From: Undaria pinnatifida
Taxonomy: Eukaryota > Sar > Phaeophyceae > Laminariales > Alariaceae
Assembly: GCA_012845835.1 (NCBI GenBank)
Contig: JABAKD010000016.1
Span: 22,435,182-22,499,181 of the forward strand
DNA: 64,000 nucleotides
Direction: 5' to 3'
This document shows positions 31,672 through 42,329 of this stretch, one piece after another. The notes under the pieces are model-generated. The model was not told the origin of the DNA. It searched no databases and worked only from the letters and a program-made list of their open reading frames with translations. The position numbers and the translations under genes were made by a program. The stretch's first letter is position 1; each line of letters starts with the position of its first letter.

Positions 31672-32280
31672 TATTGTAAAAATTAAATTACACTCCAGCT
31701 GCGAGATCGAATATTTTGTCGAAACTCATCTTTGCAAGCTGTGTGTGATACTCCGATCGCGCGTATTACGGGTTGTGTGCCCTCATTAAGGATATAGGTC
31801 GGCGACTCCCCTTGCAGCTACAGCGTAGCTATCAAGGTCAACAGGGTGATGTTAGGCAGTCTGTGCGCGGAAGCTATAAAACCCGTGTCTGAGGGGGGAA
31901 AAATCTGACAGCTGTGGAAGGAAATGCATCAGTTATGAAGTTAATACTGTGGTAAGTCGAATAACCGGCGAGGGGAGGGCTGAGTTTCTAAGGACGTGGA
32001 GGCCTGACCTTGATCAAGAGGGGGGCGGGAGGGGGGGAGGGGGGGGAGGGGGCGGGTGGGACAGCTCAACTTGGGCGTGGAAACTATTAATCCTGGTTGT
32101 TGGGGAGGGGGGGGCGATGTGGCGGGGGGGGTCGGGGGGGGGGGTGGCTTTAGGTCGCATAGATGTAGGGGTTTGCTGCGGGTGGTGGGGAAGGAAGGGG
32201 CGTTGGGGGCGGGGGGTGGGTGGGAATTGCAAAAGCGGCATGGACGGCTCCAAAACGATAATGAGGGGGTATAATACCAT
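31672..32280 (+). repeat. Repeat family R1, copy with complete 5' block
   Basis: 5' block from about 31675, G-rich middle with tracts at 32026-32050 and 32105-32145, and a shortened 3' block ending near GATAATGAGGGGGTATAA at 32270. A run of 19 T follows and then an antisense SINE. Confidence 0.75.
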
Positions 32281-32299
32281 GTTTTTTTTTTTTTTTTTT

Positions 32300-32605
32300 C
32301 ACGCTTTCACTTCTCAGCTTCTGGAAAAAAAGCCGTAGTCGCAGGTGTCGTCCCTTCTGCCCCCCGGTTCTTGCCTTTAATTTGTATCGCGCATTGGGTT
32401 CAGCAATCCCACTGCTGGTCGACTTTTCATCGAGTGCTGCTAACTCACGCTCTCGCCCTCTCTGCGAGTCAATTTGTGCACAAGAAAAAGTCCCAACGAA
32501 TATTCGAGTATGCACTCGGCGGGGCTCGAACTCACGAACTGACCTATACCAGGCTCGAGCTTAATCTGATACGCCACCGGGGCGACCGGTATGCACCAGG
32601 TACCA
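32300..32605 (-). mobile_element. tRNA-derived SINE, antisense, full length
   Basis: On the minus strand the head begins at GGTCGCCCCGGTGGCGTATC (about 32590), includes the B-box-like GAGTTCGAGCC, and the body runs to CGACTACGGC near 32330. The T-run at 32281-32299 corresponds to the A-tail of the SINE. CCAGGTACCAGGTATGC lies just beyond the head. Confidence 0.75.
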
Positions 32606-32869
32606 GGTATGCATACGTTGTTGTTGTTCTCACCTTAACTCGCATATGTAATCATCTATTCCTGGTTGTGTTCTTTCAAAGGTACGTACAAACCATGCCC
32701 GGGGTATTTACCTTGCACATATTTATATACATACATGTGCGCACACACAGGATACGGGAAGGCCCGGCCCGCATTGCCCGGTGGTCGTTTGTGGTCCAAC
32801 AGCCCAACCGACATTTTCGCGTACACTTCTATGAATTAATACAACTTGTTTTTGTTTTTTTCACACACA

Positions 32870-33262
32870 TCTACTTTGCAGTTTCTAGACAAGCCGTGGT
32901 CACAGGTGTCGTCCCTTCTTCCCACCGTCTCTTGCCTTCAACTTGTTATCGCGCGTAGGGTCCAGCACTTCCACCGCTCGTTGATTCTACATCGGGTGTT
33001 ATTGCTAAATCACGCTGTCGCGCTTGCTCCGTAAGTCAATCGGTTCACAAGACAAAATTCCTACGAATTTATACAGAGTATGTGTGCGCTCGGTGGGTCC
33101 GTAGTCACGAAACTGATATATAATAGTCTATAGAGTATCACACACAGCTTGCAAATATTAGTTTCGACAAAATATTCGATCTCACAGCCGGAATGATTTC
33201 TATTTTTCAAAATAATACCAGGCTCGGGGATGACCTGATACGCCACCGGGGCGACCTACCCT
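32870..33262 (-). mobile_element. tRNA-derived SINE, antisense, split by an R1 fragment
   Basis: Body landmarks run from 32886 (GACAAGCCGTGGTCACAGG) to about 33100. An antisense R1 5' fragment of about 100 bp (33119-33218; ACACACAGCTTGCAAA, TTCGACAAAATATTCGATCT) interrupts it. The head then resumes (CCAGGCTCGGGGATGACCTG, TACGCCACCGGGGCGACC). The R1 fragment therefore arrived after the SINE. Confidence 0.7.
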
Positions 33263-33467
33263 TACTGTTGCGTGATGCTTGTGAAACGTCTAGCGGCTTC
33301 ACAAAAACAGCCATGACATAAACAAGTGGATTCCAACGGGGTCGTAATTTGTCGGTATGTTCTTGATTACAAAACAACAAGGAGCAGCCGTATACGTCAG
33401 CAGTGAGCAGTGAGCATTGAGCCGTTTGCCCCGGTGATCCATAGGACTCAGGAGTTCACAAACGCTG

Positions 33468-33771
33468 GTCGCCTCGGTGGCGTATCAGAATATCCTCGAG
33501 CCTGGTGTACGTCAGTTTCGTGAGTTCGATTGCCCCCGATTGCACATACGTGTAAATACGTGGGGACGTTTTTCTTGCGGACAAATTGACTTGCGGTAGG
33601 CACGAGAGCCTGAGTTAGCAACACTCGACGAACGATCCACTAGCAGTATTATTGCTGAACCCTATGCGCGCTGAAACATAGAGGCAACAACCGGGGGGAA
33701 GGGACGACACCGGTAACCACAGCTTGTCCAGAAGCTGAAGAATGGAAGTGTGCGAAAAAAGAGAAAAAAAA
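33468..33771 (+). mobile_element. tRNA-derived SINE, sense, full length with A-tail
   Basis: Best reference copy. The A-box-like GTGGCGTATCAGA lies at 33478 and the B-box-like GAGTTCGATTGCC at 33522. Then come the body (ACAAATTGACTTGCGG, GTTAGCAACACTCGACG, AACCCTATGCGCG, AACCGGGGGGAAGGGACGAC) and an A-rich tail at 33755-33771. The tRNA-like head implies an RNA polymerase III promoter (established for tRNA-derived SINEs). Head to head with the copy at 32870-33262. Confidence 0.75.
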
Positions 33772-34604
33772 TTATCGCTACGGAGATTTTACTTTCAAGC
33801 TTTCTAGAGCCGCCAACTGACGATCGCCCGCACTTCATTACTAATAAAAAAAGAAACGTGGTTGAGAACTATTCGATGCCATTTGGCCAGGGAAAAAAAC
33901 GCACATTCTCGCGATAAAAGTAAGGTGCGTACCGTAGTAGGTAGGGGGAATAATATCCTGCTACTGACCCCGGACCTGAGGTAGGGATGGAGGAGAAAGT
34001 GAAAGGTGAGTGCAAGCAGACAAATCTGCGAAGACCATCGGTTCCAACGTCTGGGTTATCAAAACACAAAATACGGAGAGTTTGTGGCGTGTAATGATGT
34101 GGTGTGTGTTCTTCACAATCAACGGATCTTTCCACCAAGCTACCTCCAACCAATGTTTGCCGTGATTCCTCAAACCGAGACGAGCTCTAAACTGCGATGC
34201 GATTCAGAGACACAATTTAATTTTGCACATCGCAAACAAAAGCGATTTGGCCATGCATGCGATTTTTTTTCGTTTTTTGTCTCACAAAGTCTGTGATTGA
34301 GATAATGGATATTTGCTGTGCTGATGTCGTTGGGTAGAAATAACGGTGACAACACGCCACACACAACAATCAACCGCAATGAGCACGCGCGAAAAAATAT
34401 GCATATGAAACCCAGCCCAGCGGACTATCATCATAGGCATTTTAGCGGTAAAACGATAAAGAAGAGACGAATACTAAAAAAGAGTACAAGGTACCAAAGA
34501 AACGAAAACAAATACTGGAGTATGCAAAGACAGAGGGATATAAGATGGCACGACCAAAATGAAAAACAAAGCACAACAGACAGCCAGCAACTGCCTTTTT
34601 TCCA
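33772..34604. other. No gene recognised
   Basis: Frames on both strands are short and of ordinary composition. The interval separates two SINEs. Confidence 0.35.
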
Positions 34605-34970
34605 CATTTCTACTTTGCAGTTTCCAGCTCCTGGACTAGCCGTGGTCACAGGTGTCGTCTCTTTTCCCCCCCGGTTCTTTCCTTCGGTTATTTTTTTCAT
34701 AGGTTTCACCAATCCCAATACTGGTCGACATTTTATTGAGCGTTGCTAACTCGTGCCCTCGCTCTTTACGCAGACCACTTTATGCACAAGATTATCATTT
34801 TCATTTTTCATTATCATTTCATGCACAAGAAATATCAATTTATGCATGAGAAAATTGCTAGTGCATGAGTTAGTTTGTTCGAGGTTTCACCCCGGGGGAC
34901 TCGAACTCACGAAACTTACCCGAAATACCAGGCTCGAGGATAACCTGAGAGATACGCCACCTAACTGGGT
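34605..34970 (-). mobile_element. tRNA-derived SINE, antisense, diverged
   Basis: Plus-strand landmarks CTAGCCGTGGTCACAGGTGTC, CCGGTTCTTTCCTTC, TATTGAGCGTTGCTAACTC, then a local duplication of TTATGCACAAGA, then GACTCGAACTCACGAAACTTACC and ACCAGGCTCGAGGATAACCTG. The interior holds extra copies of ATTATCATTTTCAT-like sequence. Confidence 0.7.
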
Positions 34971-35040
34971 TATGACGTAGCAACTCCCCCTCTCTTTTGT
35001 TAAAGACCTTAAATGTTTCCCTAAATATTTACTACCAGGT

Positions 35041-36115
35041 ATGAACGTTGTGGTATGCTGGTTTGGTATTATCTTTACGAAAATTTCCGTGTTCATTATC
35101 ATCATGGCATCATCCGCGCGGGAGGGGGGTGGCGACTCACCGCTCTCCCTCGTCCCGTTTTCCCTGCCCCCCTCCCTCCTTCGTTCCTCCTCCCGCCTAT
35201 GGTACGAGGCTGACCTGCCCTCTACTCCGACGGGTTACCTCAACGACAAGAACCCCCCCCCCGAACCTTATTGACACTGTCATCCATAAGCAAGAAAGGA
35301 GGCACAAGGTGCCGAAGTCCGTCTTACAAGTGGTTTTTGGAAGCATGCAGTTCACCCTTCATGCGACTCGCCGAACATACCACTGCGCTTCTTGCTTGGT
35401 ACAAGCAATGTCTGCCTCGTTGGTGAAAACCTGACGTGCTCCCCCCCGGCGTAGATGGGATGCGAAAGTTTATGGCCATACGATTTCAGCCATGCACAAA
35501 TTGAGCACACCCCCCTCTTCCCCGTTGAAGAAAAAACAATCAACGGAAGAAGGAAAAAACCCTCTTCCTGCGTCGTCTCGCAGCCCCTCCCACCCCGCGT
35601 TTAGCCCTCCTGTTCGTGACCTAATCGGGTGGGTGGGTGGGAGATTGCGCCTGGTGCTGCCTCTCTACCCCCTATGCTCCTGCCGTCTATCTTCCCCTTA
35701 CTGCTGCTGCTGTCACTGATGCGTGGGCCCCACTTTCTCCTACCTCTCTGCCGATTATCGTGTTCGATCCTCGCTGCTGCTGTGTTGCCGCTGTTTTACG
35801 CTATTTTTGTTGAGATGCTCTTATTTCTTCTTCTTCCCCTCCACTGGAATTGCCCTTCCTCTCTACTACCCGGTTACTCCGATATTTAGTTTCCGTTCCG
35901 CCAAACCCATGACTATTCACACATTCTTACATTTCGGTCCCCTCTTCACAAAAGTTTGCGTGTTGATTAATATCATGGCGTTCTCCGAAGGGGCGGGAGG
36001 TGGAAACTGGGGGTTTTAACTTGTCCCATTTCTCCAGCTGCCCCTCTCCTCCCCCGTTCCCTCTCCCGGCTATTGTACGCGGCTGACCTTGCCTCTACTC
36101 CGAAAAAAAACCGCA
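35041..36115. repeat. Direct repeat pair beside the recombinase retroelement
   Basis: About 35041-35260 and 35925-36115 align in order: CTTTACGAAAATTTCCGTGTT with CTTCACAAAAGTTTGCGTGTT, TATCATGGC, GGGGCGGGAGG, TCGTCCC-TTT/TTGTCCCATTT, CCTCCCGCCTATGGTACG-GGCTGACCT with CTCCCGGCTATTGTACGCGGCTGACCT, and CCTCTACTCCGA. Similarity is roughly 70 percent by eye. The second copy abuts the 3' end of the recombinase gene. In Ngaro and PAT-type elements such B1/B2 split direct repeats lie 3' of the recombinase, which is why I connect them. Confidence 0.55.
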
Positions 36116-36179
36116 ACAGCCAAAAGTCCGTTCATATGCTGCGTGCTATGCCTGCACCTACCGCCATTCTACCCCTGTC

Positions 36180-36985
36180 CATCTCGTCCCTTGACCCGGG
36201 GGTTTACTAGGCGCTCCTGTCCTTCCTATCAAATCTCTGGGCACTCAGAGAGGCTTTTCCATATTAAACCTCAATTACCCATTAACTCCACCCTCCCCCT
36301 GGCTCCCCTCGGCCTCAAGGCTACCACCCCTCTTCATCCCTGGTCTCCTTCGCCCTCTTTGAAGCGGATCTCCATGGTATCCGCTGTCTTCCTGCTTCCC
36401 GGTCCTATCTGCACCCCTTTCTCGAGGAAGTCCACGTCTCCCCTCCTCAAGCAGTATACGTCGTGCACCTTCCCCCCTCCCTCATTGAACAGGTCCGAGC
36501 CCCTTAACAGCAGTTGATGCGACATGGTCAGTCCGATCTACCCGACCTTCCCCCCTACCCTCTACTTGCCGATACTCTCCTCCACAACTCTGATGCTCTC
36601 CCACATCAACGGTCTCCTTACCCGCGCCTGGTTCTCCGCCTCCGCATGCGCCTTTTTGGTTCCTTTCTTCACTGCCTTGATTCTAAAGTGCTGCAGCGGA
36701 AGTGATAACCCCCCCCCACTACTCGTGATAGACCTTAACCGCCGTCAACTTCCCCGTCACTGTCGCCTCCTTGTTCTTCCTTCCCGCGCAGCAGTATGGC
36801 ATAAACTCTGTCAGCGCATCCACCAACTCCCACTCGTCCATCTCCTTTCCCTACTAGTTTCCTTTCCCTCTCATGATCCTCCAGGTCACCCACATCTTCA
36901 TACTTTGCGCATACGTCCTTCGAGTAGTCTTTGCACTCGTTCAAGTGCGTAGCGGCGTGCAAAACCTTCGAAAACATATCGCTCT
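36180..36985 (-). pseudogene. Tyrosine recombinase of the DIRS-order element
   Basis: The N-terminal core-binding part is readable as LTEFMPYCCAGRKNKEATVT followed by GKLTAVKVYHE (about 36815-36725), then LSLPLQHFRIKAVKKGTKKA and QARVRRPLMWESIRVVEES (36708-36560), then LLLRGSDLFNEGG with HDVYCLRRGDVDF (36520-36430). The first catalytic Arg region is plausible in LLLRGSDL. The C-terminal H-x-x-R and Tyr could not be found, because the frame breaks near 36330 and the sequence becomes unreadable. Introduced stops and indels make it non-functional. Confidence 0.55.
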
Positions 36986-37063
36986 TTCCATTTTAAGTTC
37001 CTGGCCCTAGAACGGGACGGCGGGGCTTTCTTTGGTCAGCATAGATTGAATTTAAGATTCTTT

Positions 37064-37431
37064 CTACCTTGTTATCCCATACTTTAACACGTTGTCCAGG
37101 CCCCGCACGTGTTTTCCTGGAATCACCGTGCCCCTATCTGCTCCAAAGTCCCCAACGTCATCATCGCCCGTCCCGATCTCACTTTCCTCTTTCCCCCCTG
37201 ACAGGTATTTACCCGCTGAAATTCCAAAGTACTATCACGCTCCATCAGCACTTGCTCTCCCACCCTCGCCGGCCTTTCTCTTTTGATCACTATCAACGAG
37301 AACGCCGTCATCACCATCCACGGCAGCTTCAGAACATTGATGGATAAACGTTCACGCGCCCTCCATTCTTGCTCCTGATAGTTTCTACCTCGGTCAGGCT
37401 GTACCTCCAATACAACCTTTTCTCCGGGCAC
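37064..37431 (-). pseudogene. RNase H domain of the DIRS-order element
   Basis: The minus-strand segment includes ERLSINVLKLPWMVMTAFSL (about 37350), VLMERDSTLEFQRVNTCQGG (about 37240) and, after a frame change, VIPGKHVRGLDNVLKYGITR ending in TAG at 37064. The last peptide is the conserved end of retroelement RNase H (KHVxGxxNVxADxxSR), here with AD changed. Position between RT and recombinase fits. Confidence 0.65.
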
Positions 37432-37628
37432 AACCCTCTACCTATTAGAATGATGCGTATGAAACCCTCGTCAGTCTGTGGGGCCGTGTTACTAACGGAA
37501 GAACGGCGCCGCTATCTCCTCTCCTATCCCCGCCAAGGTCGCCGTCAGGCATCACCTCCTTCACTCTACGTTTGCCATGAACTCCTCCGTCGGATCCAGC
37601 ACCCTCCTTGCCTCTGCTGTCTTCCTGT

Positions 37629-38790
37629 CTATTCCCCATGCCCCGACCCCACCCCTTTTTCCAGCCCATTCAAATTCAGATTGCTCAGTTGCAGAAGCTG
37701 CGACACGAAATTCCTGCCTGGCCTGATCACGTACGCCACGATATGAAGTTTTCCTGCTAGCACGAGGACTTCCCTGTCCTGTTGCCTTGATATTCTCCTC
37801 CGGTCATTCGTCGAGCATCTCCCGTAGCTCGTTGATCTTCCACTCCGGCACGGATATCGTATTTTTCTCTCGTGTCTAGGTCCAAGCCCAGCACTTCTTG
37901 CCGGGTAGTCCAGTCCGTCACCTTCTTTCGTGACAGGAGAGGCTCCTCCCCCACCATCCTTTCCCTTTCCCTCTTGGTGACTCGGCCCCTGTGGCTGCGA
38001 CAGAGCTAGGCTTCTCCCTCCGTCGGCCTCCTTCTGCACCTCCACTGATACTGAATCGTCCATGAAGAACACTACCCAGGCGGGGTCCTTCTCCCTTACC
38101 CCCTTCACCTCCTCGATTATGCAGCCTTGCGGCAACGGCTCCACCGCTGCTCCCGTATGCCCCGCTATGGAGACATGTGCTGTGGCCTCCCTGCCTGCGG
38201 CTAGGATCGTCGCCGATGCCCTCGCCATCTGCCACTGTGCCTGCTGAATCTTGCTCGCGATCAACCCCCACCACCCTGGATTCCCCTTTCATCCAAACTG
38301 CAGTCAACCGTCGGTAGACTAAACCCTCGCAGCACGTACCCGAAGGTTGCCGCTGCGACGAGGTCCACTACCACCTCCCGAAAAGCACTCTTCACGTCGA
38401 TCTTCTGTGTCAGAATCCTCTATCCTGTCCTATTTGTTTCCCGCAGCCCCAGCACCTTCTCGGTACTCTGGCCCATCACCCCCGCCATGTGGCAGTCCAG
38501 AGTCTGGTCTCAATACGTCGTCTTATTAACCTCCCCTCACCCCGTGCCACTGGTTCGCCACTAAACGTCAAATCATGGACTATGCTTATTTTTCCTTTCT
38601 CTTCCACCTCTCTTACCGGATTCATCCGCCAACGTCGCGCTCTCCACGCCAGTTTAGGCGGCATCAAATTCTCTCTACTCTTCTTGACGCGGTCAACTGC
38701 GTTCTCCCACACCTTGGCAACGTGCATTCTGGTTCTGGTATGTTACCCGTATGCCAGCTCCAGTTCGAGGTTACCTCCATATCCTACGTC
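37629..38790 (-). pseudogene. Reverse transcriptase of the DIRS-order element
   Basis: Consecutive minus-strand frames carry the RT motifs in order: MNPVREVEEKGKISIVHDLT (finger motif with the HDL core, about 38610-38550), ILTQKIDVKSAFREV (motif A with the catalytic Asp, about 38410-38370), FGYVLRGF, GNPGWWGLIASKIQQAQ (about 38275-38225), then WVVFFMDDSVSVEVQ with the FMDD catalytic box at about 38066-38055. RLSRKKVTDW-like and TRQEVLGLDLDT follow (about 37910), and VLVLAGKLHIVAYVIRPGRN (about 37765) forms the connection. At least four frame changes and one stop in the EM-L-DE segment break it. The family is known to me from oomycete and algal genomes; closest relatives cannot be named without a search. 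Confidence 0.7.
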
Positions 38791-39129
38791 CACTGGCACA
38801 CCCACCCTCGCTACCTGTTCCAGCGGTGTGAACTTGTCGCCCTTGTATTGTTCCTCGATTTGTTTTTCACGCGCCCTATGTCAATATGTGGTGCGAGTAG
38901 CCCCCATCCCAACGTCTACACCATCTTCCCCACATCCCCACGTCCCCTGCTTTCCTTGGTAGCACATCTCGCCTATATTCTGCCACGTGCTCCAACAGTC
39001 GACCGCTCTCGTCTTCTTCTTTCCCGTCTTCCCCAGGCGCTCCATCTTACTCCTTCACTGAAGGACCGCATCCCGTTCATCTTTTTTGAACTCGTCGGGG
39101 GCCCCGTCGCTGCACTCTGCCCCCCCTCT

Positions 39130-39480
39130 CCGTGCATAGTCCTTTTTCACGCCCCACCCCTCCGCCCGCGTAGTCGACGGCCCCCCTTCCATGTGCGTGT
39201 GCGGCCCCTTTGCCACCCGCTCGCCCTCCAAGTTTCTTTGTGCACGGCCTTGTAGCCAGGCTGGCCCCCCACCTGGTCGTGTACGGCCCCGTTGCAGCGC
39301 ATTTCCCCGCGTGGCCAAGTTGCCACGCCATCCCCCCGCGTGGTCGTGTTTGACCCCGCTGCCGCCCCCTCCTCCCCCTTCTTCGCCCGGCCTGGTTGCC
39401 GCCCCCCCCCCCCCGGCCTGGTCGTGCCCCCCCCCACCCCGCCTTCCATTCTTTGCGCGGCCCTATTACCGCCTTACTCT
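39130..39480. repeat. C-rich imperfect tandem repeats
   Basis: Units built on GGCCTGGTCGTGTACGGCCCC, GCGTGGTCGTGTTTGACCCC and CGGCCTGGTTGCCGCCCCC recur about every 60-70 bases. A C-tract lies at 39401-39415. Frames open on both strands reflect the repeat. This lies between the two retroelements. Confidence 0.5.
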
Positions 39481-39608
39481 CCGGCCGGGAGGTGTGCAGA
39501 ACCGTTTCCGCACCCCCCCCCGCCCCTTTCTTGGGCTGCCCTCCTTACTCACGAGTCGTTCTGGTAGAGGCAGAATTGTACACCCATGCCCAACCACCCG
39601 TATCGAAG

Positions 39609-40690
39609 TTAGGTGCTGGACGCAGCGCGTCGGTGACGGCGGTTTTTAAGGTCAACACGAGAAACGGTGGGGACGTGGTGTGCGCGGACAATGTCGTTCG
39701 TACGTCTCTGCCGGTCGGTGGCCAGTTCGCAATAGGCTAGGTGGTCGCGGGCCAGCCCCTGGTGTCCCACGACACCAGTGCGGTCGAAAACCGTCAGGAG
39801 GCGCCGTGGGAGTCTGCCCATGTGGACCTCGTTGGGCGCCAGACCCGTAGCCTTGCTGACGGAATTGTTGTTAGCAAATACGGCTTGGGGCAGACACAAG
39901 TCTCAGTCGTCTTGTCGCTCGTTGACGACCATAGCCAGCATTTGGACCATAGTGTGGTTTACCCGCTCAACGCCCCTGTTACAGTTGGGATGATGGGAGC
40001 TTGTAGCAAGCTTGTGTACGCCCAACAGCTGATATAAAGCTTGCGAAAGCTTGGAGCAGAACTGCAGTCCGCTGTCCGAGAGTATGGTGCGCGGGCAACC
40101 CCACAAGGGGATGTATTGGTTCACCAGGATATTTGGCTGTACCCTCCACGGTGAACTCAGCGGCAGTGATGGGGAACATGTCGGCCCCACGACTGAAGCA
40201 ATCGGCGAACAGCAGGATGTAGGTGTTGCCTCGATGTGTGACCGTGAGGGGGCCAATGTAGTCAACACTTGCGGCGACACCTGGATCTTCCGTTACGATT
40301 ATTGGCCAGCGGACAGTTCGCCGTGGGGTTTCCGCACTTGACACGTCAAGTAGTGGTTAAGCTACCACAGGGTGCACACATTCATGCCGATCCAACAATA
40401 AAACGGCTACAGCATGCGCAACGTGCGCGTGGCGCCAAGATAACAAGAGGCCGCTGAGTGACAAGCTTGCATGATCCAAAGGTGCATGAGCAGGGGGGCG
40501 TAGATGCGATTAGGCTCGTCGTTTAGCAAGCAAGCAGCTCGCCCCACAGGGTTGGGTTTGTCAGACCTTGTTGGCGGCAGTGTTGGTTTACGGACGAGTA
40601 GGAGGATGTCGTCGTCGGTTGTATGTAGTCGACCCTCGCCAGCTCCTGGATGTTTGAGAGGGAGGGACGCTTGTGCAAGGGGTAGCACGT
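39609..40690 (-). pseudogene. Ty3/gypsy integrase with broken zinc finger
   Basis: Upstream, IMQACHSAASCYLGATRTLRM (split here at 20 residues: IMQACHSAASCYLGATRTLR) corresponds to the His pair, with the second His replaced by Tyr. CWIGMNVCTLW and YLTCQVRKP follow, the first Cys of the CxxC pair being lost. The core starts in one frame (ASVDYIGPLTV, first Asp at about 40262; YILLFADCFSR). It continues in another from about 40150 (ILSDSGLQF, second Asp at about 40076; NRGVERVNHT, Glu at about 39968). Asp to Glu spacing is 35 residues, the classic D,D35E. A TGA at 39903 sits where Trp is expected (ERQDD-stop-DLCLPQ). ANNNSV and GLAPNEVHMGR follow to a stop at 39609. Once a functional gypsy-type integrase, now inactive. 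Confidence 0.8.
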
Positions 40691-41285
40691 TTAAACGTCA
40701 GGCGGCAGGACCGATGGCCGGTCGATATATATGTAACGCATCATGGCGTGGCACGTCGGCTCGGCGTGCTGCTCGCGACTCCAATCGGCAGGCGAATAGC
40801 GCGTGAACCTCGCCTGGAAGATGGCCGAGGCACCCCGGCGGGCCCGAATCCATGTTCTACAGCGGTGGTGCATTACCGGCTGCTGTCGCTGTTCGTCATC
40901 GCGTCGTCGACGACGGAGGGGCTGGAGCGCCAAGCAAGGCAGAGATGGACACAGTCGTACTGGTGGTCGCGGCGGAGTCAGTCTCCTGTGTAAAACTCTT
41001 GATAGAGGAGTCGGCTGTGCGATGGGCGTCGCTGCAGTCAGGGCTTCTACAGAGCCCGTGCCGCTCCCGATGGATATGGCAAAAACTGAAGCGAAAACGG
41101 TGTCAGCAGAAGTCGAAATCGACCCGCGGCCGGTACAGCCTTGGGTTGTGGCAACGGAGGCAGAAACACGAGCGACGAACCTCCTTGAAGGAGCAGAAAG
41201 GCCGTCGATCCTTATACGTAGCTCGTGTGTGCGAGAATCGTGAAAGGCGGTAGAGTTGAGAGGGAGCCCACTCAAGGCAGCATGT

Positions 41286-41450
41286 TCAGTGCCCACCCAA
41301 GACAGTGATTTCGGCGAGGGGCACGAGTCCACCCAGGGTAGTGCGTTCAGTGCGGGGCGCGAGCCCACCCAAGGTAGTGCGTTCAGTGCGGGGCAAGAAC
41401 CCACCCCAAGCAGTGCTCTCGGTGCGGGGCACAAGTCCACCGAAACCGAT
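41286..41450. repeat. 36-bp tandem repeat, about four units
   Basis: CCCACCCAAG(G)TAGTG followed by CGTTCAGTGCGGGGC recurs with a 36-bp period. Because 36 is a multiple of three, it appears as a repeated peptide (TTLGGLVPRTER-like) in a minus-strand frame of the decayed gypsy element. Confidence 0.7.
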
Positions 41451-42329
41451 CCCTGGTATCGTCGAAGAGGGAGCACGCAGCTCGCCGGTCCGTGGGAGGT
41501 AGATACCGCTATCTCCAACAGGGTTGGTGCATGTCAACCCCACTCCGTAGCAGGCTCTGGCAAGCGGGTCAGAAAAATCGCGATGATGTTGGCGCTGCCT
41601 TTGCGGTACTCGAGCGTGCAGTCGAACGCGGTGAGGAACCCAAGCTACCGCTGGACTCGTGCACTGGGGGTCCCTATATTGACATTGGTCTCCTGTGTCT
41701 TGTGGCTGCGGATACGCGGAACTTTGTTCCCTACAGTCCTCTCGGGGGCGTTTAGGAGCCCGAACAATGCCGCCGGTCCACAAATTTAGAGACGTCCAGT
41801 GCCAATCCGAGCCGAGCGTTGTGCGACTGACGTACGCAAGTTTCATAGTGAACGAAACGCCGTCCGGCGTCACAGTACCCCCAACGAAACAGGGGCCCTG
41901 GTCTCACTGTCGCAAAAAGCTTCGGGAACGGCAGACGATGCCTCGCCGAGCCATTTTTTCCTTTCCCCTGGCATGGGTTGCTGGCCCCGGGACCATCTTC
42001 CCGGAGGTCAATGAACAACATTGGGTCCAGAGGGCTAAATGCAGGCAGAATCTTGTTGTTAGAGCTCAAAAGGTGATTTTTGCATGTCTGGATTCTGCGT
42101 GTATTTAGCGCAGGTGCCAGATAAAACGGCGTTTTGCTTCTTCTTGTCGCCAGCACCAGAGTAAAAGTTATGCACGCCTCGACCGGTGAGTCTGCGTGTG
42201 CTTGGACTAGGCGACGACATGATGAGCTCTACTGCTCGATGTTCTTGGAAAAGCCTGGTCTTTTCGGCCGTCATGTACAGCTCCGTGCATAAATATGGCA
42301 CGTATTCAACGGCAAACGACGAAGAGGAC

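Larger units (their letters stand above)
35041..38990 (-). mobile_element. Tyrosine-recombinase retroelement (DIRS order), decayed
   Basis: Read on the minus strand the domains come in the order reverse transcriptase (38790-37629), RNase H (37431-37064), tyrosine recombinase (36985-36180). That order, with a recombinase instead of a DDE integrase and no LTRs, defines the DIRS-like class. Frame changes and stops occur in every domain, so the copy cannot make a full product. The coding strand is strongly purine-rich, which explains the C/T-rich plus strand over 36-39 kb. A gag-like ORF was not recognised; upstream the C-rich tandem DNA at 39130-39480 takes over. The direct repeats at 35041-36115 may be its split terminal repeats. 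Confidence 0.7.

Noticed and set aside
32371-32958. Plus-strand frame of 195 codons
   Set aside because: It spans two antisense SINEs; the peptide changes character at each repeat border.
38575-39649. Long Pro/Leu/Ser-rich plus-strand frames
   Set aside because: They are complements of the purine-rich retroelement coding strand and of C-rich tandem repeats; the minus strand carries the real RT motifs.
40803-41243. Plus-strand frames of 133-146 codons
   Set aside because: They are antisense to the linker of the gypsy polyprotein and have no recognisable domain.
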